DNA from: an uncultured Ferrovibrio sp. | GTDB taxonomy: Bacteria > Pseudomonadota > Alphaproteobacteria > Ferrovibrionales > Ferrovibrionaceae | Assembly: GCF_937960835.1 (NCBI RefSeq) | Contig: NZ_CALGPC010000020.1 | Coordinates: forward strand, 1 to 64,000 | Length of the DNA: 64,000 nucleotides | Reading direction: 5' to 3' | Shown: positions 42,677 through 55,322 of the stretch, one piece after another | How positions within the stretch are numbered: the first letter of the stretch is position 1 | How the letters are laid out: every line of letters starts with the position of its first letter | Made by a program: the position numbers and the translations under genes | The notes under the pieces: model-generated | Databases searched by the model: none | Told to the model about the DNA's origin: nothing | Seen by the model: only the letters and a program-made list of their open reading frames with translations

Positions 42677-43858
42677 ATGGCTGTCGCCCCGAGTAAATCG
42701 CAACGGCGTTATGATCTCGACTGGCTGCGGATCATCGCCTTCGGCCTGCTGATCCTTTACCACATCGGCATGTTTTTCGTCACATGGGACTGGCATGTCA
42801 AAAGCCAGTATGCCGGCCCGGCGATTCAACCGCTGATGCTGCTGAGCAGTCCCTGGCGCCTGACCCTGCTGTTTCTGATCGCCGGCATCGCCACGCGCTA
42901 CATGGCGGATCGCACGTCTTCGGGCCGCCTGGCCGCTTTGCGGTCCTGGCGTCTGCTGCTGCCGCTTGTCTTCGGCATGGCTGTGATCGTGCCGCCGCAG
43001 ACCTATTACGAGATCGTCGAAAAACTGTCCTATGGTGAAGGCTGGCTTGCCTTCTATGCCAGATACGCCACCGGCTTCGATGGCTGGCGCCCCGATGGCA
43101 ATCTGCTGATCGTGCCGACCTGGAACCATCTGTGGTTCGTCGCCTATCTCTGGGTCTACACGATGGTGATCATCCTTCTGCAGCCTTGGCTGAGGAAAGC
43201 GCCTGCCTGGTTCGTGGCTCCGTTCACAGGCTGGGGCGTGATCCTGTGGCCGGCGGCTTTGCTCATCCTTTTGCGGATCACCTTGCGGCCGGTTTTTGGC
43301 CAGACCCATGCACTGCTGGATGACTGGTATCTGCACGCGGTCTATTTCAGCGTCTTCCTGTTCGGCTATGGCATCGCCAAGGCCGAGCCGGTCTGGGCCG
43401 CGATCGACCGGCTGCGCCATGTTGCGCTCCTTCTGGCGGTGGTCTGCTATGCGGCGCTCGTGGTGCTGATGCTGAACTGGCAAGGCCTGCCGCAGAGCGG
43501 CATTCCCTGGCGGATGCTGCGCGATGCGGTCTGGGCGCTGGATCAGTGGGTCTGGATCGTCATGCTGCTGGGTTTTGCGCGGCGCTGGCTCAATCGCGAT
43601 GGCCCCGCGCGCCGCTATCTCACCGATGCGGTGTTTCCCTTCTACATCCTGCATCAGACGATCATCGTCGTGGCAGGGCATCATCTTCGTCCCCTTGAAC
43701 TGACGGCTGGAGGCGAAGCCCTGCTGCTGATTGCCGTCACCACGATCGGCTGCGTCGCCGGCTATGAGATCGTCAAGCGGATCGGCTGGCTGCGGCCGCT
43801 TTTTGGCCTGCGGACCGAGGTGCCAATGGTGCGGCTGCGGCGTGCCAGCGCGCAGTAG
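42677..43858 (+). CDS. Acyltransferase 3 family membrane protein
   Basis: 393-residue integral membrane acyltransferase (Acyl_transf_3/OpgC-like) with about ten helices. The N-terminal YDLDWLRIIAFGLLILYHIG contains the family catalytic His (LYH), and the C-terminal YLTDAVFPFYILHQTIIVVA is also typical. The start at 42677 has GAGGAG upstream. Such enzymes O-acylate glucans, lipopolysaccharide or peptidoglycan; the acceptor is unknown. Confidence 0.9.
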   Translation: MAVAPSKSQRRYDLDWLRIIAFGLLILYHIGMFFVTWDWHVKSQYAGPAIQPLMLLSSPWRLTLLFLIAGIATRYMADRTSSGRLAALRSWRLLLPLVFGMAVIVPPQTYYEIVEKLSYGEGWLAFYARYATGFDGWRPDGNLLIVPTWNHLWFVAYLWVYTMVIILLQPWLRKAPAWFVAPFTGWGVILWPAALLILLRITLRPVFGQTHALLDDWYLHAVYFSVFLFGYGIAKAEPVWAAIDRLRHVALLLAVVCYAALVVLMLNWQGLPQSGIPWRMLRDAVWALDQWVWIVMLLGFARRWLNRDGPARRYLTDAVFPFYILHQTIIVVAGHHLRPLELTAGGEALLLIAVTTIGCVAGYEIVKRIGWLRPLFGLRTEVPMVRLRRASAQ

Positions 43859-43958
43859 GCATTGAATATTTCGGCCGCGACCGAAACATCGCAGCGATCA
43901 GGTGGATTAGATTGCGCGGGTCAACAATCTGCGTCGTCTATTCTCAGCTTGAAATGCC

Positions 43959-45137
43959 ATGGATCTCCCGTCCGATCCCGTCGCCGCCGTCACCCATCCC
44001 GATCCCTACCCCTATTACGCCGAGCTGATACGAAAGCGGCCGTTCCACTTCGACCCTGCGCTCAATCTCTGGATCGCGAGTTCGGCCGAAGCGGTGGAGG
44101 CGGTGCTGCAGTCGCCTTTATGCCGCGTGCGTCCACCGGCTGAGCCAATCCCGCACGGCTTGCGTGGCGGCGCGGCAGAGCAGATCTTCGGCCGGCTTGC
44201 GCGCATGACCGATGGACCGGATCAGGCCGCCATCAAGCAGGCGATCCTTTCCGTTCTTTCACCGCTGCAACAGGACTACATCGCCGGACAGGCCTGGTAC
44301 TGCGCGCGCGCCATGCTGAAGGACGGCGCGCTCAGTCTTGATGATTTTCTTTTCGCCCTGCCGGTTCATACGGTGGCGGCCTTGCTCGGGATTCCGGAGC
44401 GGCTGCGCATAAAAGTTGCCGCATGGACCGGCGTCTTCGTGCGCGGCGTCGCCCCCAACGCAACGCCGCAGGCGGTGCGGCAGGCAAACGATGCTGTAAC
44501 AGAGCTGCGCCGGATGTTTGAGGCTTTGCTGGCCAGCCGCGATCCCAGTCTTTGCGACGGATTGCTGTGGCGGCTTCAGGATGCAGCCATTGATCGTCCC
44601 GATGCGGTGACCGCCAATGCCATCGGCCTGCTGATGCAAAGCTACGATGCAACTGCCGGGCTGATCGGCAATGCACTTCTTGCCTTGCATGCCAATGCGG
44701 ATCTCTGCCGTGCCATCATAAACGATCGCGCCCTGCTGCCCGATTTCATCCTGGAAGTCCTGCGCCATGATGCGCCGATCCAGAATACGCGGCGTTTCGT
44801 TGCCGAAGATGGCATGATCCTGGATCAATCGGTGAAAGCCGGCGATGCGATCCTGGTCGTGCTGGCAGCCGCCAATCGCGATCCGGCCACGAATGCCGAG
44901 CCGGACCGCTTTCTGCTCGGCCGCAATCCGCGCCGCCTGTTCATCTTCGGCCGCGGCCAGCATGCCTGCCCGGGCGAGCGGATCGCGATGGCGTCCGCCG
45001 CCGCTGCCACCGAGGCGTTGCTGGATGGCGGTCTCGATTTAAGGAAGCTGCCGACGCCTGCGGCCTATCGCCCGTCGGTCAATGCCCGTATTCCGATGTT
45101 CAAGGACGAGACGCTGTTTAGGGAGGTGACATCATGA
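43959..45137 (+). CDS. Cytochrome P450 with altered I-helix
   Basis: 392-residue soluble P450. The heme signature is FGRGQHACPGE with Cys337; ExxR is Glu266-Arg269 in EVLRHDAPIQNTRR. The I-helix reads LLMQSYDATAGLIGNAL: the acid (Asp230) is kept but the usual Thr after it is Ala231, with Thr one place later. P450s with such changes can use unusual proton delivery or peroxide. It overlaps the following ABM gene (ATGA), suggesting joint action. Redox partners are not adjacent. Confidence 0.92.
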   Translation: MDLPSDPVAAVTHPDPYPYYAELIRKRPFHFDPALNLWIASSAEAVEAVLQSPLCRVRPPAEPIPHGLRGGAAEQIFGRLARMTDGPDQAAIKQAILSVLSPLQQDYIAGQAWYCARAMLKDGALSLDDFLFALPVHTVAALLGIPERLRIKVAAWTGVFVRGVAPNATPQAVRQANDAVTELRRMFEALLASRDPSLCDGLLWRLQDAAIDRPDAVTANAIGLLMQSYDATAGLIGNALLALHANADLCRAIINDRALLPDFILEVLRHDAPIQNTRRFVAEDGMILDQSVKAGDAILVVLAAANRDPATNAEPDRFLLGRNPRRLFIFGRGQHACPGERIAMASAAAATEALLDGGLDLRKLPTPAAYRPSVNARIPMFKDETLFREVTS

Positions 45138-45484
45138 TTGCCGTGATCTTCGAGGTGATCCCCGCCGAGGGCCGCCGCCAGGCCTATCTCGACATCGCCG
45201 CCAGCCTGCGGCCGAAGCTGGAGCAGATCGACGGCTTCATTTCGGTCGAGCGGTTCGAGAGCCTGAGCAATCCGGGCAAGATCCTTTCGCTCTCCTTCTT
45301 CCGCGACAAGGCGACAGTAATGGCCTGGCGTAACCTGGCCGAACATCGCGCCGCCCAGACTGCCGGTCGCGCCTGCCTCTTCGCCGACTACCGCCTTCGG
45401 GTTGCCAGCGTACTGCGCGATTACAGCCTGCAGGAGCGGGGAGAGGCGCCCGAAGACAGCCGGCTTGCGCACAGCCAAAACTGA
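45134..45484 (+). CDS. Antibiotic biosynthesis monooxygenase (ABM) domain protein
   Basis: 116-residue dimeric alpha-beta barrel. Marks are MIAVIFEVIPAEGRRQAYLD, IDGFISVERFESLSNPGKIL and SLSFFRDKATVMAWRNLAEH. The family includes cofactor-free quinone-forming monooxygenases and heme-degrading enzymes, and many unassigned members. It starts within the P450 stop codon, so they are co-translated. Confidence 0.88.
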   Translation: MIAVIFEVIPAEGRRQAYLDIAASLRPKLEQIDGFISVERFESLSNPGKILSLSFFRDKATVMAWRNLAEHRAAQTAGRACLFADYRLRVASVLRDYSLQERGEAPEDSRLAHSQN

Positions 45485-45600
45485 AATCGTTAAGATTCAG
45501 CGATTTATAGAACAATTAGTTCCAAATCGGTCCCATTTAGACTCCTTAAACCCGCTTCTCTAGCCCCCTGCTCTTTAAAACGACCGCGAAATAAAATTAA

Positions 45601-45619
45601 AGGTCAACAAACGTGACCT
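45601..45619. promoter_or_regulatory. Dyad upstream of gltD
   Basis: AGGTCA (45601-45606), seven bases, TGACCT (45614-45619), a perfect inverted repeat in the AT-rich 45485-45650 segment before gltD. Likely a regulator site for the glt operon. No sigma-54 promoter was found. Confidence 0.45.
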
Positions 45620-45767
45620 ATCGACAAAAATTTGCTTGCTAGCCGGGGCTTCGAACAATAAAAGTAGCCCTCCGCCCCGGCCGCGGTCCTTTCCAGTCGC
45701 TCTGGGGTCCTACTTTCGCCAGCAGGAAGTCCCGCTGCGGAACCGCTGGTCCCGAGGAGCGCGCGTC

Positions 45768-47219
45768 ATGGCCGAGAAGATGTTGAAATTCGTGCAGACC
45801 CCGCAGGCGATGCCGGAGAAGCGCAGGGCCGAGGAACGCGCCAACGATTTCGACGAGATCTATCGGGAATTCGCCGCCCAGAAGGCGGCCGAGCAGGCCT
45901 CGCGCTGCTCGCAATGCGGCGTGCCCTTCTGCCAGGTCCATTGTCCGCTGCACAACAATATCCCCGACTGGCTGCGCATGACCGCCGAGGGCCGCCTTGA
46001 GGAAGCCTACGAGCTGTCCTCGGCGACCAACACCTTCCCCGAAGTCTGTGGCCGCATCTGCCCGCAGGACCGCCTTTGCGAAGGCAACTGCGTCATCGAG
46101 CAGTCGGGCCATGGCACCGTCACCATCGGCGCGATCGAGAAATACATCACCGAAACCGCCTGGGCCTCGGGCTGGGTGAAGGCGCCCAAGCCGGTGGCGA
46201 AGGAGCGCAGCGAAAGCATCGGCATCATCGGCGCCGGTCCGGCGGGCCTGGCGGCCGCCGACAAGCTGCGCCGGCTTGGCTATCAGGTGCATGTCTATGA
46301 CCGCTACGACCGTCCCGGCGGCCTGCTGATCTACGGCATTCCGAATTTCAAGCTGGAGAAGGACGTCGTCGAGCGCCGCTCCAAGCTGCTGGCCGAAGCG
46401 GGTGTGCAGTTCCATCTCAATTTCGAGGTCGGCCGCGACGCCACGTTGGACGAGCTGCGCAAGAAGCACGATGCCGTGCTGATCGCCACCGGCGTCTACA
46501 AGGCGCGCGACATCCAGGCGCCGGGCTCGGGCCTTGGCAATATCGTGCCGGCGATGACCTATCTCACCGCCTCCAACAAGCATGGCCTTGGCGACAAGGT
46601 GGCGGAATTTGAAAACGGCGCGCTGAATGCCAAGGGCAAACGCGTCGTCGTCATCGGCGGTGGCGATACCGCGATGGATTGCGTGCGCACGGCGATCCGC
46701 CAGGGTGCCACGTCGGTGCATTGCCTCTATCGCCGCGACAAGGCGAACATGCCGGGCTCGATGCGTGAAGTGAAGAATGCCGAGGAAGAGGGTGTCGAGT
46801 TCGTCTGGCTCAGCCTGCCGAAAAGCTTCCGCGGCGAAGGCAAGGTCACGGCCGTTCATGCCGGCCGCATGAAGCTCGGCCCCGCCGATGCCTCCGGCCG
46901 CCAGATGCCGGTGGAGATCGAAGGCGCCGATTTCGACCAGCCGGCCGATCTCGTCGTCAAGGCGCTGGGCTTCGATCCGGAAGACCTGCCGCAGCATTTC
47001 AAGGCGCCGAACCTGGAAGTCACCCGCTGGGGCACCGTGAAGATCGGCGGCCGCAGCAAGATGACCAATATCCCGGGCGTCTTTGCCGCCGGCGATATCG
47101 TGCGCGGCGCCAGCCTCGTCGTCTGGGCCATCCGCGATGGCCGCGACTGCGCCGACGCGATCCATCAATACATCCAGGCCAAGGCCGCTCAGCCGGCCGC
47201 TGCCGCCGCGGCAGAGTGA
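45768..47219 (+). CDS. gltD: Glutamate synthase (NADPH) small subunit
   Basis: 483-residue FAD/[4Fe-4S] subunit that passes electrons from NADPH to GltB. N-terminal cysteine clusters are CSQCGVPFCQVHCPLH and CGRICPQDRLCEGNC; the FAD site is IGIIGAGPAGLAAADKL and the NADPH site VVVIGGGDTAMDCVRTA. The start at 45768 (MAEKMLKFVQ) has GAGGAG upstream. It precedes gltB by 13 bases. Confidence 0.97.
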   Translation: MAEKMLKFVQTPQAMPEKRRAEERANDFDEIYREFAAQKAAEQASRCSQCGVPFCQVHCPLHNNIPDWLRMTAEGRLEEAYELSSATNTFPEVCGRICPQDRLCEGNCVIEQSGHGTVTIGAIEKYITETAWASGWVKAPKPVAKERSESIGIIGAGPAGLAAADKLRRLGYQVHVYDRYDRPGGLLIYGIPNFKLEKDVVERRSKLLAEAGVQFHLNFEVGRDATLDELRKKHDAVLIATGVYKARDIQAPGSGLGNIVPAMTYLTASNKHGLGDKVAEFENGALNAKGKRVVVIGGGDTAMDCVRTAIRQGATSVHCLYRRDKANMPGSMREVKNAEEEGVEFVWLSLPKSFRGEGKVTAVHAGRMKLGPADASGRQMPVEIEGADFDQPADLVVKALGFDPEDLPQHFKAPNLEVTRWGTVKIGGRSKMTNIPGVFAAGDIVRGASLVVWAIRDGRDCADAIHQYIQAKAAQPAAAAAAE

Positions 47220-47232
47220 GAGGAGTCCGACC

Positions 47233-51777
<4,545 letters not shown>

Positions 51778-51822
51778 TCCTATCTGGTTCCGGCCGTTCA
51801 GCCGGCCGGCCCAGGGAAGCGG

Positions 51823-51867
51823 AAACGCCGTCGGCGCAGGTTTTACGGCCTGACCGGCGGCGTTTTT
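51823..51867 (+). terminator. Rho-independent terminator after gltB
   Basis: AAACGCCG (51823-51830) pairs with CGGCGTTT (51858-51865), followed by TT; the loop is long (27 bases) and has its own pairing. It lies 45 bases after the gltB stop. Confidence 0.75.
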
Positions 51868-51987
51868 GCTGCACTACCATTTATGCAGCGACAATGCTGC
51901 ACTAAGCTGGTCGGCTGACGCCGGGGCTTTAGCTTTGTACGCTAGGCCGCCGTTGCGATACGAAGCGGCGCCAAAGGAGACATAACA

Positions 51988-52383
51988 ATGGCTTCCCCTG
52001 TTTCCCAAAGCCTTCTGATGGCTTCCGCCGCTTTGGCCGTCGGCGTCATCGTTTCAATCGCGCCAGGCTGGGCCCAGCAATCCAGCCAGCCGCTGCAGCG
52101 CCCGGCCTTCTGCATCGTCAACGAATTTCCGGGTGCGCCGCTGACGGCAGAGATCAAGGCGGGCAAGGCCGCAACCAAGGTGCAGTTGCCGGCCGGGCAG
52201 AATGCCTGCTGCGTGACCTTCTGCAAGGACAACCCGTCGCCGTCAGGTTACCAGATCTCCGTGCAGGCGCAGCCTGCAGGCGGCGCCACGCGCCAGGTCT
52301 GCCAGGCGACCGTGAAGAACGGTCAGGTGCTGCGCGTCACCGGCACGCCGGCGCAGGCCAGTTGCACGACGGCGAAGCTGTAA
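51988..52383 (+). CDS. Secreted Cys-containing hypothetical protein
   Basis: 131 residues with a signal peptide (LLMASAALAVGVIVSIAPGWA) and AAAGGAGA ribosome site. The mature part opens with PAFCIVNEFPG and has five or more cysteines (NACCVTFCKDN, RQVCQAT, ASCTT), likely disulfide-bonded in the periplasm. The next gene encodes a protein with the same FCxVN opening, so the two are probably diverged duplicates. Family unknown. Confidence 0.75.
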   Translation: MASPVSQSLLMASAALAVGVIVSIAPGWAQQSSQPLQRPAFCIVNEFPGAPLTAEIKAGKAATKVQLPAGQNACCVTFCKDNPSPSGYQISVQAQPAGGATRQVCQATVKNGQVLRVTGTPAQASCTTAKL

Positions 52384-52394
52384 CGATTGGCATT

Positions 52395-52718
52395 ATGCGG
52401 GACGGGGTTCTGACGATTGCCGTTGTCACGCTGCTGGCGGCATTCACCGCCAGCCCAGCTTTCGCCTTCTGCGTCGTCAATGCCGGCAAGCATCCCATCG
52501 ACATCCATTCCGGCGGCCAGCCGATGCCGGTCGATGCGCGCTACGGGCTGAAGCCGGGCGAGCGCTACTGCTATGTGCCGCGCAAGCCCGAGGGCATCAT
52601 GGTTGAGATTTCCGAGAATCCCAAAGCGGCCCAGAGGCGGCTGAAATGCCGCCTCTCGGTGCCGGCAAGGAATGCAGACGTACAAGTCGGCGAAAGCTGC
52701 CGTGTGAAGATCGACTGA
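52395..52718 (+). CDS. Secreted Cys-containing hypothetical protein, paralogue of preceding
   Basis: 107 residues with signal peptide (GVLTIAVVTLLAAFTASPAFA) and mature start FCVVNAGKHPIDIHSGG, resembling the FCIVN start of the previous product. Further cysteines (GERYCYVPRKP, LKCRLSV, GESCRVK) fit disulfides. The gene starts 12 bases after the previous stop, so both are co-transcribed. Role unknown; perhaps cell-envelope. Confidence 0.72.
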   Translation: MRDGVLTIAVVTLLAAFTASPAFAFCVVNAGKHPIDIHSGGQPMPVDARYGLKPGERYCYVPRKPEGIMVEISENPKAAQRRLKCRLSVPARNADVQVGESCRVKID

Positions 52719-52721
52719 TCT

Positions 52722-53111
52722 TCAACGGATCAGCGCATAGGCGATCATCGCCATGCCGGCCAGGCCGCCCAGATAGGCGAGCGTGCGCAGCCACGGGATG
52801 CCAAGCGTGTAAACCACGGCATGCACGACCCGGCTGTAGAAGAAGACCTGAGCGCCAAGCGCCGTCCAGGCATCCATCCGGCCGCTCGCCGCTGCCGCCA
52901 GCACGAGCGCCGCGAAGGGCACCATATTCTCCACCATGTTGAGATGGGCGCGATGCGCTCGCCCGATCCAGCCTTTGCCGGGCGGGAAATCCTCGCGGTT
53001 GCCGGCCATCACGAACAGGCCGCGCGTGAACAGGAAACCCACAGTGTATGGCAGGGCCAGCAGCACGGTCAGTACCGCGCTGGCGATCAGCATTTTCAGG
53101 TCGACGGTCAT
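52722..53111 (-). CDS. MAPEG family membrane protein
   Basis: 129-residue four-helix membrane protein. Family marks are the membrane start LIASAVLTVLLALPYTVGFL, GWIGRAHRAHLNMVENMVPF (Arg/Asn/Glu cluster) and FYSRVVHAVVYTLGIPWLRT. The start at 53111 follows GGAG. It is a different subtype from the MAPEG at 34131 and its substrate is unknown. It converges on the secreted pair, 3 bases from the stop. Confidence 0.9.
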   Translation of the reverse strand: MTVDLKMLIASAVLTVLLALPYTVGFLFTRGLFVMAGNREDFPPGKGWIGRAHRAHLNMVENMVPFAALVLAAAASGRMDAWTALGAQVFFYSRVVHAVVYTLGIPWLRTLAYLGGLAGMAMIAYALIR

Positions 53112-53188
53112 GGCAGGCTCCGGTCCTGGTTGCCGTTGCCTGCCATGTTCCCCCAAAGCCGGGCTTTTGACCAGCCAGGCTGTAAGGC

Positions 53189-55078
53189 TTAAGCGGTGCG
53201 GAAGAAAGCGACTAGCTGCGACAGTTGGCGCGCCTGGCTCGACAGCGACTGGGCCGAAGCCGAGGTCTGCTCGACCAGGGCGCCGTTGCGCTGCGTCATT
53301 TCGTCCATATTGCCGACCGCGATATTGACCTCTTCCAGGCCGGTGGCCTGCTCGCGGCTGGCAGCGGCGATCTCGGCGACAATGTCGCTTACCTTCTTGA
53401 TCGCAGTGACAATCTCGGTCAGCGCCACGCCTGCCTGATTGACCAATGCGGCGCCGGTTTTCACCTGCTGGTTCGACTCCGTGATCAGAGCCTTGATCTC
53501 CTTCGACGCATTGGCTGAGCGCTGCGCCAGCGCGCGCACTTCCTGGGCGACGACGGCGAAGCCCTTGCCGGCTTCACCCGCACGCGCGGCTTCCACGCTG
53601 GCATTGAGCGCCAGCAGGTTGGTCTGGAAGGCGATTTCGTCGATCAGCGAGACGATGTCGGAAATCTTCTGCGCGCTTTCCTCAATCTGAGTCACTGCCT
53701 GGACGGCTTCCTGCACCACGCTGCCGCCCTTCTCGGCGGTATCGCGCGCGGCCATCGCCAGTTGGTTGGCGGCCTGCGCATTGTCGGCATTCTGCTTCAC
53801 CGTGGTGGTGACTTCATGCATCGAGGCGGCGGTCTGCTCCAGCGCTGCCGCCTGCTGCTCGGTGCGGCCGGCGAGATCCTGGCTGCCGGCTGAAATCTCC
53901 GCTGCTGCGCTGCTCTGCGCCTCCACGGCTTGCGTGATGTTGAGCACCACGCCGGTCAGCGTATCGGCCATGCCGTTCAGGTCGGCTTGCAGTTCGGCGA
54001 ACACACCCTGATACTGACCCTGCATGCGGCTGCGCAGATCGCCTTTGGCCAAAGCGGCCACGGTGGCCTTCACATTGGCAATCGCTTCGCTCAGCGTATC
54101 CAGCAGGCTGTTCATCTGGTTGCCGATCTTTGCCGTCACACCGGCCAGTGCCGAGGTGTCGATGCGCTGATCGAGCTGCCCGGCGCAAGCCGCTGCCACC
54201 ACCTGGCCGATGGCGCGGTCCAGCGTCGCTTCCTGGGCGGCGCGGTTTTCTTCGTTGCGTTTGCGCTCGGCCTCGATTTCGGCCTGCAGGCGGTCGGCCG
54301 CGACGCTGTTTTCCTTCAGCACGGCCACGGCGCGGGCGATGTCGCCCACCTCGTCGCCGCGGTCCTGGCCTTCCACCTCGGCCTGCCAGTCGCGCTTGGC
54401 CAGACGGCCCAGCGTGTCTGTCAGAGCCTTCAGCGGAATGCCGATGCTGCGCATCATCACCCAGCTTAAGCCGACCAGCAGCAGAATGCCGACGCCGATG
54501 ATGACGCCATTGACGATCAGCTGCTCACGGAAGATCGCATCCACGTCGTCGATGTAGATGCCGGTGCCGACGATCCAGCCCCAGGGCGCGAAGCCCTTCA
54601 CATAGGAAATCTTCGGCACGGGATGATCAAGGCCGGGCTTGGGCCAGAGATAATCGACATAGCCGGCGCCATCCTTCTTCACGACATCGACCATCTCGAC
54701 GAACAGGCGTTTGCCGTTCGGGTCCTTGTTTTCGCGCAGATCCGTGCCGTTGAGCTGCTTGGCGAAGGGATGCATCACCATCGCCGGGCCCATGTCGTTG
54801 ACCCAGAAATATTCCTTTTCGTCGTAACGCATGACTTCGAGGTCGGCGAGCGCCAGCCGCTTGGCATCGGCTTCGCTCAATTCGCCGGCCTGGACGCGGG
54901 CGTGATAGCGCGCGATCACGCTATGGGCCACCTCGGTGAGCTGGCGCGTCTTGATCATGCGGTCTTCGAGCAGAACGCCGTGCAGACGCCAAAGCCCCAG
55001 CGCGCCCATCAGAAAAAGGCCGATCACGCCGATCACGACAATGATCCAGAAGCGGGGCGCCAGACGCAGGTTCTTCAT
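53189..55078 (-). CDS. Methyl-accepting chemotaxis protein with single Cache (sCache_2) domain
   Basis: 629-residue chemoreceptor. Between membrane helices near residues 12-32 and 195-215 lies an sCache_2 domain (YDEKEYFWVNDMGPAMVMHP, DLRENKDPNGKRLFVEMVDV, APWGWIVGTGIYIDDVD), which in other receptors binds small organic acids. HAMP, a coiled coil and the standard signalling domain follow. The start at 55078 has AAGGAGGGG upstream; longer in-frame extensions lack support. Confidence 0.93.
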   Translation of the reverse strand: MKNLRLAPRFWIIVVIGVIGLFLMGALGLWRLHGVLLEDRMIKTRQLTEVAHSVIARYHARVQAGELSEADAKRLALADLEVMRYDEKEYFWVNDMGPAMVMHPFAKQLNGTDLRENKDPNGKRLFVEMVDVVKKDGAGYVDYLWPKPGLDHPVPKISYVKGFAPWGWIVGTGIYIDDVDAIFREQLIVNGVIIGVGILLLVGLSWVMMRSIGIPLKALTDTLGRLAKRDWQAEVEGQDRGDEVGDIARAVAVLKENSVAADRLQAEIEAERKRNEENRAAQEATLDRAIGQVVAAACAGQLDQRIDTSALAGVTAKIGNQMNSLLDTLSEAIANVKATVAALAKGDLRSRMQGQYQGVFAELQADLNGMADTLTGVVLNITQAVEAQSSAAAEISAGSQDLAGRTEQQAAALEQTAASMHEVTTTVKQNADNAQAANQLAMAARDTAEKGGSVVQEAVQAVTQIEESAQKISDIVSLIDEIAFQTNLLALNASVEAARAGEAGKGFAVVAQEVRALAQRSANASKEIKALITESNQQVKTGAALVNQAGVALTEIVTAIKKVSDIVAEIAAASREQATGLEEVNIAVGNMDEMTQRNGALVEQTSASAQSLSSQARQLSQLVAFFRTA

Positions 55079-55322
55079 CACACTATCCCCTCCTTGGGAA
55101 TACCGCTGGGAAAGCCTGGGTTTTGGGGCGGAGTAACGGAGGAATGTGCAGCTTAAGGTAGATCCGTTATCGAATGGCAACCACAGATAGAAATGAATAA
55201 ATACAAAATCATGATGACGTGTGCGGACCATTGGCGGGCGCTCTCTCCTCGCGACCAGCCGCCCCCGGTGCTTCCCGCTGCTGGCGGAGGTTGCTATCAC
55301 GCTGGCCTGATTGAGGATTGCC

